Below, in pieces: positions 45,395-57,150 of a DNA stretch of 64,000 nt. The stretch is from Rheum nobile (lineage: Eukaryota > Streptophyta > Magnoliopsida > Caryophyllales > Polygonaceae), in the NCBI GenBank assembly GCA_027886185.1, contig WOAB01000568.1, positions 372,001 through 436,000 of the forward strand, read 5' to 3'. Within the stretch, counting starts at the first letter, position 1; each line of letters begins with the position of its first letter. The notes beneath the pieces are model-generated. The model was not told where the DNA came from, made no database searches, and saw only the letters and a list, made by a program, of their open reading frames with translations. Both the position numbers and the translations under genes were made by a program.

Positions 45395-47798
45395 TGTGAT
45401 ACCCCGTATTTTTGTAAGGTTATTTTGGGAATTTTGGAATTTTCCCGAGTACCCGTTGAGTACATCGGATTTAATACAGAGAGTTTGAGACATTCTGTAA
45501 GGTGCTCTGTATCTGTAATATTTTTCTCAGTGAAATAATATACAGACATCATGCCTCGGATTTTAATTGTCGTTCGCGTACGATAATTTTTATCTCGGTT
45601 TAACGCCATGTTCGTTCAAGAGCTGAATGGGCGGGAAAGGCAGAAACGGCGAGCGCCGTACCGTAACGGCGCCCGCCGTCGCTAGGCCCGAAGTGCCAGC
45701 CGTCGTCTCCTACTCTGGGCTCGCCAGAGCTAGGAACGGCGACCGCCGTAATTACGGCGCCCGCCGTAGGCAAAATCACGGCGCCCGCCGTGATTACCCA
45801 GCAGACATTGTCCGATGGTCGCCGGCGAGCTCTGACCGCGCCGAACTAGCTGTAGGCCCATCTTCTTCGTGCTCCAGATGCTTTGGCTATAAAAGGAGGT
45901 GTTGGGGGAGAGGTTTTGAGCCATCCCAGCTCCAAACCTCTGCCAATTTTGCCTCTCACCGGAGTTGTGCCTTCGCCGGAAATTCTGAAGCTTTCGTCGG
46001 TGTTGTTTAGTGGTGTTTCCAGCAGCTCTTTTGAAGCCTTGTGGTTGCCTTTGGAGGTCAAAAACCAAGCGAGGCGGAAAGGGGTCGAAACGCGCTTTGT
46101 TTTGGTGAGATTTCTCTCGTCTCTGTCGACCGTGTTCTTCACGGCGACCGCCATGTTCTTCACGGCGACTGCCGTGATGAATGCGGCGACCGCCGCCAAG
46201 AACAGCGACCGCCGCTAGTGCCCATAATGCCTTCGTGGCTTTGGCTTGGTCGGTTGTCGTCGTGGCGTCTTTCCTTTCGTGTTCTTTCGCCGTGTTTAGA
46301 TTCATACTATTTATGTCGGATCTAACTTAGGGTTCCTTTTTGGGTCGACTCGAAGGTTGTTGTGCTGTCGGAACTATACCGTGTCGAGCCCGGAATCCAG
46401 TTGTCATCTTTAGACTATTATGCGGATTAAGGCAAGTGGCGGTTCGCTCTTGCTCATTCATTCCATATTTACATTAATTATCAGTAGTCTATCTGAGTAA
46501 TTAATTTGGAATGAATACTCTGTTTGTCTGGAAACGGTTTTGTTAAACTGTTTTGAAAATCATATAATAGGTTGTATATCTGTTAGAACAACGTTATTAT
46601 CTGTGATCGCCTTTCGGGCCTTTGTGTGGATTTATCCTGTAACTGTCGTTGTGCTGTAACTGTTTAGTTAGCACTGTTAAATAGGAACGTTACTCGGACT
46701 CTGTCCAGTCATTTCTTTATAATCTGGTATCGGGGTGGCTCATCTCCATCTGGTACTATTCTAAGATCATGATCGGTCTCTTTCACAAGTGTATAGAGAC
46801 AGGACACTTAGCTGGTGTCATAAACCTTTCGGTGTACGTCACTCTCGACGAAACGTATACTAAGATGTGTCGTCCCATTGGTGGGGTACACATGTAAAAG
46901 TCTATAATATGATGTGTGTTTTTGAAACATAATCAGATAAGTGCTACCTTGACGTACATAATTAATGAACGCTCAGCGAGTAGGGCAGCTAGGTAATAGT
47001 GCCGCTAGGAAGACTCGTATTGACTTGAATGTAGTACGTCTTCTTTTCGATCTGGATTCGCTGAAAGGCGGTGAGGTTGGTCGTTGACTGAAGCATCTCA
47101 GTCAGTTTTAAATCATTGTTGTATGATTCTGTAACTTTCCAGAATTGTCATACTTCCTTAAAGACTCATTTCCGTTGGAGTCTTCTTTCGAGTCGATTTC
47201 TGTGAAGATTCAGTCTTCCAGAATCTTCTCTTGTGCATACCTCTTGTTTATTCCAGTAGGAGTATGGTGGTTGACAAGCGTACTCGATTATTATTCGAGG
47301 GACGAGGAGTCTAACCTAATACGACTGCTTTGAACCATTCTGCTTTGTACCCTTGCTAGTCTATTCATTTAGACTAACCAACCAATATTTTCCCTTGCAT
47401 GGTTGGCTGGTGTCATCCGTTCGATTCGGCACATCATATCGAAAGTAGCCCAGAAGATTAGAAGGACTATGGAGTCGGCGGTGGTTTTTGAATGTTTTAA
47501 TTATTTCTTTAATGAGGTTGAGATCTTTTGGACAATGACTTTGGTTGTAAGGTGTTTTGTGAGACTTACGCTGTGTTTGGTTTAAACTATGTATTATCCT
47601 ATTCGGGATTGGGTTGTAATCCCGTAAATCTTGTTTCTTGACAATATTATGTTTTGGATTGAATGCTTTGATCATTATGTATCATTAGTATTTCATGATC
47701 GTATTTAACCGGTAAAGCCTTGGGTGATCTCGGTAAAGAACACTGAGGTCACTGGCGGTAATACCTTTCCAAAAGGGTTAAGTTTTGGGGGTGTTACA
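45395..47798 (+). repeat. 3' LTR of the Tekay element
   Basis: 2,404 bp with the same ends as the 5' LTR; TATAAAAG at 45888-45895. It is followed by AAAGT at 47799-47803, then satellite. Confidence 0.95.
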
Positions 47799-49246
47799 AA
47801 AGTTATGCCCTAGATCGTAAATGGTAAATCGTAAGTGTTTTTAGTGTTGTTTGTCGCCCAAACTTTTAGCTCTTTGTTTCCCCTCATATTTTGACAGTAT
47901 AAGATGATTCACGAAAAGAAATTGAAAAAATTAAAAGTAACAACTTTCGCTCAAAGTAGTTCCTTGTGTCGTAAATGGATGATCATAGGTGTTTTTAGTG
48001 TTGTTTGTTGCCAAAACTCTTACCTTTGTTTTTCCACCCCAATATTTTGACAATATGAGCGGAATGTAATTGACAAAATTTGAAATTCATAACTTGTGCT
48101 CAAAGTTGTACCCTGTGACGTAAATGGTATATCGTAGATGTTTTTAGGGTTGTTTGTCGCCCAAAATCTTAGCTCATTGTTTTCCTAGAATATTTTGATA
48201 ATATAAGATGATTCACGTAATGTAATTGACAAAATTTACAAGTCATAATTTTCGCTCATAGTTGTGCCTTGTGTCATAAATGGTAAATTGTAGGTGATTT
48301 TAGTGTTATCTGTCGTCCAAACTCTTAGCTCTTTGTTTTCCCTGATAATTTTGACAATATAAGATGATTCACGGAAAGAAATTGACAAATATTAAAACTC
48401 ATAACATTCGCTCAAAGTTGTGCCTTATGTCGTAAATGGTAAATCATATGTGTTTTTGTGTTGTTTGTCGCCCAAACACTTAGCTCTTGGTTTCCCCCCA
48501 ATATTTTGAAAATTAAAGATGATTCATAGAATGGAATTGACAAAATTGGAAACTCATAACATTCGCTCAAAGATGTGCCTTGTGTCGTAAATGGTAAATC
48601 GCAAGTTTTTTAGTGTTGTTTGGCGCACAAACTCTTAGCTATTTGTTTTCCCACAATATTTTGACAATATTATATGATTCGCAAAATGAAATTGACAAAA
48701 TTTGAATGTCATAACTTTCGCTCAAAGTTGTGCCTTGTGTCGTAAATGGTAAATCGTATGTGTTTTTAGTGAAGCTTATCGCCCAAAATCTTAGCTCTTT
48801 GATTCCCACAATATTTTGACAATATAAGATGATTCACAGAATGAAATTGACAAAATTTAAAAGTCGTAACTTTCGCTCAATGTTTTGCCTTGTGTCGTAA
48901 AAGGTAAATCATAGGTTTTTTAGTGTTGTTTGGCACCCAAACTCTAATCTCTTTGTTTTCCTACAATATTTTGTCAACATTAGATGATTCACGGATAGAA
49001 ATTGACACAATTTAAAACTCATAACTTTCGCTCAAAGTCATGTCGTGTGTCGTAAATGGTAAATCATATGTGTTTTTAGTCTGGTTTGTCGCCCAAACTC
49101 TTAGCCCTTTGTGTCCCCCAATGTTTTGACAATATAAGATGACTCATGTAAAGAAAAATTGACAAAATTTGAAATTCATAATTTCGCTCAATGTTGTGCC
49201 TTGTTTCGTAAATAATAAATCGTAGGCGTTTTTAGTGTTGTTTGTC
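47799..49246 (+). repeat. Satellite array, last segment (about 9 monomers)
   Basis: Same monomer and orientation. It ends in mid-monomer at 'gtttgtcg', where the GGTCCGG-rich DNA begins, so this is the broken right edge of the array in this window. Confidence 0.93.
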
Positions 49247-49249
49247 GTA

Positions 49250-49560
49250 AGGATGGGCATCCGGTCCGGACCGAACCGTACCGGACCGTAAATATTTTAA
49301 TTTATGGACCGTGGACCGGACCGGACCGATACGGTCCTCCTTTACGGTCCGGTCCTTTACGGTCCGGTCCATGGTCCGGACCGGGAAGACCGACATTTAC
49401 ATTGTTTGATTACGGCCCGGACTGTAAAAACTACGCTCCGGACCGTAAAAATGATGAACCGGACCGGATTGTACCATAAAAACTACGCCCAAAAATGTTT
49501 TAAACCTTTTTTTTATATATTTGACGGTCCAGACCGGACCGTAAGACCAGAAATGTAAAA
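49250..49560. mobile_element. GGTCCGG-rich hAT-like transposon end (truncated)
   Basis: Starts AAGGATGGGCATCCGGTCCG, similar to hAT-type termini, then carries about ten palindromic GGTCCGGACC/ACGGTCC words in both orientations within 290 bp, as expected for subterminal transposase-binding repeats. No matching inverted end was found on the right, where it meets Reina-type coding at about 49560. No transposase is present. A compound GC-rich simple repeat is the alternative. Confidence 0.45.
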
Positions 49561-50021
49561 TTCTTGGACAGTGGGAACTTTTAGCTATCAGATTTGTGAA
49601 GGGTTTCAGTGGGAGATGTAGGGTAGACAGTTCACTTTCGATTTAAGGATTTTGAAAATCGGAGGGTGTGACATGGTTTTGGGAGGTGATTGGTTACGAA
49701 AATATAGCCCGATATTATTTCATTTTAAGCAACTCAAGATCTCTTTATTGAAGGATGGTGAACATACTGAAATTTGCGGTGTTAAGAAAGAGGCATCTTT
49801 GAAGTCGATGAATGGGCAGAAGCTTCAAAAGTTGTTCAGGAAAAGGATCCCAATGCTTATTACTCAGGTGACGAGTTTCTTTTCCTTGACTGGTGATGAC
49901 ATAGCAGAGCCTCCCAACATCTCTGAATTGTTGTCTCGCTTTGATGATGTGTTTGCAGAGCCTAAGCAATTGCCACCCAACAAAGGTCACGAGCACAACA
50001 TTCCTCTCAAACCTAATATGT
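49561..50021 (+). pseudogene. Reina/Galadriel-type protease-RT linker fragment
   Basis: From about 49652 the frame reads CDMVLGGDWLRKYSPILF, ISLLKDGEHTEICG and FDDVFAEPKQLPPNKGHEHN, the end of the protease and the start of RT in Reina/Galadriel-type chromoviruses. It stops at 50021 where a CRM-like LTR begins. RT of the same type resumes at 54096 with an estimated 60-70 residues missing between. Confidence 0.75.
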
Positions 50022-51041
50022 TGATGTGACCCTGCCTACCATGACGGCCCAAGACGAGAAAGAAGCCATGAGCCTACGCTCAGAGGGCCCAGTGACAAGG
50101 TCTAGGTCCAAAGCCATCGTGTTCGCCGTCGCGTCACTTGTCGCATGCGTCGTCACTGGCCAAGGAAGCCCAGACGCCAACCCAAGACTCGTCGTCCTCG
50201 CCACCATCGGCATCGAAACATCGCGTTCTTCGCAACCGGCATCGCGTGCACCCACTCGCGAGTCCATCGACCCTTCGTCGCCGTTCCTCGCGGTGTTTGC
50301 ATCCATGCCTTCGCCGCATTCTTTTTGAGACGCTTTCTATAATTGTTATTATTGCTTTTTAGATAGTTTCCTTTTATAGTCCTTTCTATTTTAGGGTTTG
50401 TGCCTTTTGCATGCTTGCATGGGCTAGCCCACTAGGCTCGACTCGGCCCATCCGATGTCTCGCCTCTAGTATTTAAGTCAAACTATGTTATTTGTTTCAG
50501 CACGTTCAATTTTAATCAAGGTTTCAAGTAGAGTGTTTATCCTCCTTCCCTTGATCGGACGTCACCCTCTATCTTCGCATCCCGATTCCCTCCGTCGCCG
50601 ACGCTACGGCAACCGCTTGAACCTTCAAGCCCAGTCTTCCTTCGCATCTCCCTTCCTCCGCAGTCGACGCTGCGACACCAAAGACTTGTCTTTTCAAGTC
50701 ATCTATCCCTCATCAAATCGCTTCTGCCATCGCTATCCATTCGCCCCATCCATCGCTTCCATCGCGTCCACCATCACCACCAATTCCATCGCGTCCACCA
50801 TCGCCACCAATTCCATCGCGTTCACCATCGCCTTCACCATCGACGTCGTCTTCGCTGTTGTGACACTCAACGTGACACTCAGCCTCGCCGACACCGCGAT
50901 CTTCCAGACCACCTCCACCGGGTTCGCTTCGCCACCATCTTTTCAACCTTTCGTGCAAGACAACGTGACTTCTCGCCCAAGACTAGATCCAAAGGTGTCG
51001 CCTTTGACAATTGGCTTGTCATTGGAGGCAAGAACACATCA
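50022..51041 (+). repeat. 5' LTR of a second CRM-like element
   Basis: 1,020 bp, TGATGTGACCCTGCC to ACACATCA. Like the LTR at 8904 it opens with coding for a basic tail (LRSEGPVTRSRSKAIVFAV). A weak TATA-like AGTATTTAAG sits at about 50469. Short tandem 'ccatcgcgtccaccatcgcc' repeats fill about 50755-50850. A primer-binding site follows. Confidence 0.78.
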
Positions 51042-51043
51042 AC

Positions 51044-51851
51044 TGATATCAGAGCCCAGCAATCTTGTAAGTCACGAACTCAAGTTTGCATCTTGTTCAC
51101 AATTTTTTTTTTCTTGACCCCCATCGTTTGTTTTCATAAGATCTTGAGCAAAAAAAAAACAAAGTTTCCATATTTACCTCACCTACTCGGTTTCTACAAG
51201 ATAAACTCTTGGCCGAAATTTTTTTCTTCTTCCCTACATTTTGGTGTGTTAGGTAATTTGTTATCTTGCATGCTAGAATATTTTGTTTCCTTGTTTCACG
51301 CATGGATAGAGTTTCCTTGTTTGCTAGATTTTGCTTTTTAGTTAAGTTAACCGAATTTCCTTATAAGAAATCAACTCAAATCTTATCTTATCTCTCCTAT
51401 CTCTAAATATCACACTTGTGATATTCTTGTTACTTAGACCGTTTTCTTTTGCAATCCGAAAAGATCAAAAGATAAGATCTCGGATATTATATATAAAAAA
51501 AAGATATCAAAAAGATATTCAAAAAAAAAAGTTACCAAAGTTAGGTAAAGCCAAAATAAGGCAACCCTAACCCACTCTCGGTCTAAGCTCATCTTCTCAA
51601 CCTATCCATCGTCTAGGTCAAGCTTCTTAGAAGGTGATTTCTTGCTAATTAGGTTACTTTGTTTACGTTTGTTTTAGGGATCAATTTGTTCTTGGTTGTT
51701 TGATTTCAACTTGCTTGATACACCATCTCTTGTGTAAGTCAAGCCGCCCTCACAGCAAGCCAAACTAGCCCTACCTACGTGAACTTTGTGACTTGACTAG
51801 TGATTTTCCTGGTTGTTGTTCTTTGTTGTCTTTTGATTCGTTTTTACTTCC
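51044..51851 (+). other. Primer-binding site and leader of the second CRM-like element
   Basis: TGATATCAGAGCCC at 51044-51057 is an initiator-Met-type primer-binding site with one changed base. The leader has A-rich runs at about 51495-51530, as in the other two leaders. No gene. Confidence 0.7.
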
Positions 51852-52386
51852 ATGTCTGGCCATATTGTTATAGGTAGCATGATGGTTGGACAACGTGAAG
51901 ACCAACTTCGAGTTGACAACACCAATCCACATCCACCGCCGTTGGGTCTACCCCAAGACCAACCCCCAATTGACCCCCCACAACAAGACCCCGTCATGGA
52001 GTTGTCCGAGGAGCAACAAGAGATCCAAGCTCTTCGTCAACGCATTGCTCAATTTGAAGCCAGAGAACGCGCGGCACAACTCGTGCCCACTCCAACACCC
52101 CTTAGTTCTATGGACGCGTCGGCTCAACCACGAGCCACCGACGCCAGTCCATCGAAGACAAGAGTCGACAAAGGCAAATGAATCATGCCTTCGACATCTC
52201 ATCCTCAACCACAACTCAATCGTATGCAAAGTGTCATCGAGAGTCGCCAAGGATTCGTTTCGCACACGGCCCGCTATGTGCCCAGAGCCACACCCGCTGG
52301 CTTCGACACCGGCTCCGACAACGACCGTGACGCCGAGGACACTCAAGGTGAGTTTTCTGAACCATTCAACTTTGATGATCGCTATG
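51852..52386 (+). pseudogene. gag, first part, second CRM-like element
   Basis: From ATG 51852 (MSGHIVIGSMMVGQREDQLR) with proline-rich and Q/E-rich helical sections (ELSEEQQEIQALRQRIAQFE), a stop at 52179, then in a shifted frame QPQLNRMQSVIESRQG and EFSEPFNFDDRYV. It has the same layout as the gag at 10655. It is interrupted by the LTR-like insertion at 52387; the remainder is at 53784-54095. Confidence 0.7.
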
Positions 52387-53778
52387 TGATGACAGGTTTT
52401 AGTCGTATCGCCTGATCAAAATAATCCTAACAAACCTAAACTAGTAGAATAGGCAAGTAAGGGTCGAATCCCAAAGAGAATCAAATACTATTCCAACGAT
52501 GTAATTGTATACCAACAAGTAACCAAGAGGGTTTCGGTTTAAAAACAAACAAAATAAATAAAAGCAAAGACTTGAAATCAAATCGGGAAAATAGCTCAGC
52601 CAAACAAATATCCACACTTCAGATTGATAGATCGATCATTGATTATTCCTAGTCCTCAATACTCATGAATGTCCTAATCCATGTTCTGATATAGTTATCA
52701 GTCCAACCAGTCCTGATAACCCTAACTATCAAATAACCTAGAAGACCTTCTAGATTGAATCTAACAGCAGTAATGGATTCAGGAATAGATAGGTACATGC
52801 AAGTGTAGCAAACAGTCATACAATTGCATGCAATTAATTCTCTACACAAACTAAGGGATCAAGATTCTTAAATAGTCTCCTCCAATCCTTAATAGTATGA
52901 TCAATAACAATCTCAATAGGTTGTATAGAAAAGGGGAACCAATAGCGTAATACTAATCTTTTCTAGATTGTCAGGATAGAGGGAACTACTATTATCAATC
53001 TATTTGATATCCTAATCAACAAATCAAGGGGAATCGATATACGATCAATGAGATTAAGCACGAGAGAGAATTAAAACAATCATAGAAAGAGTAAAGAAAT
53101 AACCTCACAATCAAATCAACCAAAGGCTTCAATTGTCTGTCTGAGCAAAAGGTGCGAAAAACAACAATTTAAACTGAATCTGAATGAATAATGAAAAGTA
53201 TGCTAGGGAAATCAGGTTAAATAACCTAACCCTAAAACAAAAGGGAAAAGATAACGAAAAAAATCCTAAAAGGAAAATAACATAAAGTATGAAATAATAA
53301 CAGAAAATAAAAATCGAAAATAATAAAAATAAGGAACTTCGGAAAATCCCGCGCGGCTTCGCTCCGTGCCATTCCGTGATCGCGGAAAGAATTCTGCGGT
53401 CACGGAAATTAGAATGTTGCTCTCGACCTCTGGTGCTGGGGGAATTTTCCGCGGTCGCAGCACATTTTCCGCGGTCGCGGAAAATTGCTGTTCTCGCTCC
53501 GTCTTCTCGAATTAGCCACGATCTCTTTCCTTCGTCGCCCGCGGTCGCGGCATCTCCTTTCTTCTCCTTGTGTGGCTCTTTCTTCTACTCTTCCTTCGTC
53601 TCCTCAAGTGGTATACTCCTCGTCTTCTGAATGTCTTCATTTAAGCTTCTCCAAACCACCAAATCCACACTTCTTCTCCTCAACTCCATACTCCACAGTT
53701 GTGCTCTAAACCCATACAAATGGCACCCTAAACACCGGTAACAACTCCTAGATAAGCACTACAAAGTAGAGCTGATCA
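52387..53778. repeat. LTR-like insertion (probable solo LTR) in gag
   Basis: 1,392 bp beginning TGATGACAGG and ending GCTGATCA, flanked by CTATG at 52382-52386 and 53779-53783. Contents are AT-rich, with a GC-rich cluster at about 53340-53560 holding CCGCGGTCGCGG-like words also found (inverted) in the solo LTR at 29451. There is no coding. The TG..CA ends and 5-bp duplication support a solo LTR or small terminal-repeat element; the strand is undecided. Confidence 0.72.
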
Positions 53779-53783
53779 CTATG

Positions 53784-54095
53784 CCTCTAGGAGAACCCAG
53801 AGATGCGTACCGGGATCAGCGCCTCGCGAAGGCCGCCCTCGACGAGCCGAGCAAGCCGACGCGACGCCATGGAGACACAGTCGCCGACCCAGTGGGCATA
53901 CGCGACGCGATGATCAATTGAGAATCCCAAATACCCAGCCACAGAGGCATGACGTACGCGATCATCTTCAACACCAAAGTGTTCGGATGCCGCATTATGG
54001 TTCCAATGGCTACGCGTTGATCACACCCAATGTCCACGACAACTTCGACGAGTATGACGACAAGGAGATCGAGGACTCACAGTTAAGGACAAGTT
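53784..54095 (+). pseudogene. gag, second part, second CRM-like element
   Basis: Continues with RDAYRDQRLAKAALDEPS, and in another frame NVHDNFDEYDDKEIEDSQ, comparable to the DFDEDEFDIEG part of the gag at 11300. It ends abruptly at about 54095, where Reina-type RT begins, so this element has lost everything after early gag. Confidence 0.6.
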
Positions 54096-54403
54096 TCCTA
54101 TACCACATATAGAAGATCTATTGGATGAACTCAATGGTGCAACTTGGTTTTCTAAATTGGATCTACGCGCTGGGTATCATCAGGTCCGGGTTATCGAAGA
54201 CGACATTCGGAAAACAACTTTTCGTACACATCATGGGCACTTCGAATTCAGAGTCATGCCATTTGGTATGACTAACGCCCAACAACTTTCCAAGCACTAA
54301 TGAACGATGTGTTTGGGCCCTTTCTGCGGAAGTTTGTGCTCGTCTTTTTCGGTGACATATTGATTTACAGTATTACTATCGAGCATCACATTCATCATCT
54401 TAC
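54096..54403 (+). pseudogene. Reina/Galadriel-type RT fragment with damaged catalytic site
   Basis: Reads VKDKFPIPHIEDLLDELNGA, FSKLDLRAGYHQVRVIEDD, HFEFRVMPFGMTNA and LVFFGDILIYS. The catalytic pair has become Gly-Asp, and a base is missing near 54278. It ends at about 54403 after EHHIHHL, where the sequence passes into Tat-type RT at the equivalent position of the fold. Confidence 0.82.
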
Positions 54404-55776
54404 ACCTGCGCGACAGCTTCGAGGTGCTCAAAAGGTACAACATGAAACTAAACCCTACTAAATGCTCATTTGGAGTGTCGTCAGGGAAGTTCTTAGGATA
54501 CATGGTGACACAAAGAGGAGTAGAGGCCATCCCAGAACAGATCAAGGCTCTCATCAACCTCCAATCCCCCCAATGTGTCAAAGACGTACAGAAGCTCACA
54601 GGTCGGATAGCAGCTCTGAACAGATTCATCTCCAAATCATCCGACAAATGCAAACCCTTCCACGACGCGCTCAAGAAGAACAAGTCCTTTCAATGGACGG
54701 AAGAACACGAAGCAGCATTCCAGAACCTCAAAGAGTACCTGGCCAGTCCTATGTTACTGACCAAACCTAAAGGCGACGAGCCCTTATTTCTTTATCTTGC
54801 AGTGTCAGAGTCGGCCGTAAGTGCTGTACTGGTCAGAGAGGAGGATGGCAAACAGTCGCCAATATACTACGTCAGTCGGACGCTATTATCAGCCGAAAAG
54901 AGGTATTCGTCACTTGAAAAGCTCGTACTATCATTGGTAATGGCTTCAAATAAACTCAAACCATATTTTGAATCCCATACTATTATTGTTCGCACTAATC
55001 ATCCCATGAGAGCTATCATGAGGAAACCCGAGTTCACAGGACGAATGACCAAATGGGTCATACACCTCAGTGGTTACGACATCGAGTACGAGCCTAGGAC
55101 GGTGATCAAGTCACAAGCCTTAGCCGACTTTGTGGCCGATTTCAGTCCGACCCTAGAGCAAGAAGCCTCTAAAGAAGCGACACAACTACTCGCGACAGAT
55201 GAGACAAGTACATGGGAGCTCTACACAGATGGGGCGTCGAACGCCAGAGGATCGGGGCTTGGGGTCGTGCTGAAATCACCACAAGGGGACAAGATAGCTC
55301 AAGCCGTCAGATGTGAGTGGGATGCAACTAACAACGAAGCTGAATATGAAGCACTCATATTCGGACTCATCTTGGCTCGCGATCTAGGAGTCCGAGAGAT
55401 CGAAGTCGTCTGCGACTCCCTGCTGGTCGTAAACCAGATACAAGGGTCGTACAACGCCAAGGATACCAGAATGGTAGCCTACCTAGAGGTAGCCAGGAAA
55501 CTAATCGGACAATTCTAGACATTCAACATCCGACAGGTACCCAGGGACCTTAACTCCCAAGCTGACACACTCGCCAATCTAGGATCCGTCCTAGACCCGA
55601 AAGAATTTCCACATATACCATTGGCCCACATCATGACGCCAGCCGTCCCAAGGACATCCGTTGAGTTAACAACATTACTTGAAGAACTCGTCGCCATGGA
55701 AATAGGCGACCGACCCGAAGAGGACATCGTCGACGCCGATGACGACTGGATGCTACCTTACATCAGGTGGTTAAAA
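54404..55776 (+). pseudogene. Tat-lineage RT end, RNase H and second RNase H (plus-strand half)
   Basis: Begins in RT with LRDSFEVLKRYNMKLNPTK and FGVSSGKFLGYMVTQRGVEA. RNase H follows about 54780-55150 (LFLYLAVSESAVSAVL, IIVRTNHPMRAIMRK, SQALADFVADF). A second, archaeal-type RNase H begins at about 55214 with WELYTDGASNARGSG, NEAEYEALIFGL and VVCDSLLVVNQI; this duplicate is the hallmark of the Tat lineage. TAG at 55516 and a shift in an A-run near 55773 separate it from the integrase. The RT catalytic half is missing here; the corresponding part lies inverted at 60737-61478. Confidence 0.88.
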
Positions 55777-56983
55777 TGACGGCATTCTACCCGACGACAA
55801 GACAGAAGCAAAAAGGCTCAAGGTACAAGCACTCTCTTACGATATCATTGATAACATATTGTACAAAAGATCTGTTACAGGGCTACTCCTACGATGCCTT
55901 AAGAGTCCAGAAGTCAGACGTATCTTGCAATCGTTACACGAAGGAGAGTGTGGCAACCACACTGGCGGGCGAAGCCTCTCAGGAAAGGCCCTACGAAACG
56001 GGTACTATTGGCCAACAATGAACAAAGACGCCATGGAATACACCAAGAAGTGCGACGCCTGTCAGCGACACGCACCCGTCCATCGTCAGCCTTCAGAGCT
56101 CCTCCATCCGACCCTGGCTCCATGGCCCTTTATGAGATGGGGAATGGACATTGTCGGAAAGCTTCCTCCCGCGTCGGGTCAAAGAGTCTTTTTCCTTGCC
56201 ATGACGGACTACTTCTCCAAATGGATCGAAGCCGAGGCTTACAGAGAGGTAAAGGATCAACACGTCATTTCATTCATAAAACGCAATATCTTGTGCAGAT
56301 TTGGCATCCCATCAGAAATCGTGTGCGACAACGGTTCCCAGTTCATCAGTCATAATACTAGAGCCTTCTGCGACCAATGGAACATCAAGTTGGTCACATC
56401 CATAACTCGGTATCCACAATCCAACAGACAAGCCGAATCCAGCAACAAGATCATTATCAACAACCTCAAGAAACGCCTCACCGGGGCTAAAGGCAAATGG
56501 GCAGACGAACTCCCACTTATTCTCTGGTCCGACAGGACTACTCCAAAGAACGCGACCGGGCAATCGCCTTTCTCTCTCGTCTACGGGAGTGAGGCGGTCA
56601 TCCCGGCTGAGTTACTGGTTCCGACTGCTCGCTGCAACCTTCAGACAATTGAACAAAACGACGTCGAACTAGCACACAATCTGGACACAGCGGACGAGAT
56701 CAGAGAGAAAGCCCGAATCAGGATGGTCAGGTTCCAACAACAAGTCGCAAGGAGCTACAACAAGAACGTTCGAATTAAGGCATTCAAGGTCGGAGACTGG
56801 GTCTTAAGGAAAACTTTCCAGAACACCAAGAATCCATCCGACGGAAAGCTAGCACCACAATGGGAAGGACCTTACTTGATCACCGAAGTGGTCGGACAAG
56901 GAGCATATCAGTTAGAAGACAAAGACGGACAACCGATCCCAAGAAGTTGGAACGCAGCACATCTAAAGCTCTACCATTTCTGA
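55776..56983 (+). pseudogene. Integrase of the Tat-lineage half
   Basis: The frame opens just after the shift (DGILPDDKTEAKRLKVQAL) and runs to TGA 56981. The zinc part ends KKCDACQRHAP. The core shows MRWGMDIVGKLP, then SEIVCDNGSQFI and NRQAESSNKII with the DDE residues. The C-terminal part has FKVGDWVLRKTF, WEGPYLITEVVGQGAYQLED and SWNAAHLKLYHF, the typical Tat ending. The integrase itself is uninterrupted for about 375 codons. Confidence 0.88.
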
Positions 56984-57017
56984 ACCGACGAGGTAAAACA
57001 TCACACAAATTCTATAC

Positions 57018-57150
57018 ATCGCTTCATATCGCATGCTATCGCATATACATTGCTACATATCGCATGCTATCGCATATACATTGCCACATATCGCATGCTA
57101 TCACATACACATTGCCATCTATCGCATACATATCGCATGTACATCGCTAC
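57018..57150 (+). repeat. 31-bp tandem repeat after the Tat integrase
   Basis: GCATGCTATCGCATATACAT recurs at 57031, 57062 and (mutated) 57093, giving a 31-bp period in about three full and one partial copies. It lies in the non-coding stretch between integrase and the antisense gene. Confidence 0.85.

Larger units (their letters stand above)
36835..47798 (+). mobile_element. Near-complete Tekay/Del-type Ty3/gypsy retrotransposon
   Basis: 10,964 bp with equal-length LTRs of 2,404 bp and target duplication AAAGT at 36830-36834 and 47799-47803, in satellite DNA. Order: LTR, primer-binding site, an extra upstream frame, gag with zinc knuckles, protease, RT, RNase H, integrase, chromodomain, polypurine tract, LTR. 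The chromodomain and RT type place it with Tekay-like chromoviruses. The LTR pair shows about 23 differences in the first ~670 bp, about three quarters of them transitions, so it is moderately old. Coding is broken by premature stops and one frameshift. Confidence 0.95.

Noticed and set aside
50713..50958. Minus-strand frame with GGDGGRDGIGG repeats
   Set aside because: Translation of short tandem 'ccatcgcgtccaccatcgcc' repeats inside an LTR; no independent support.
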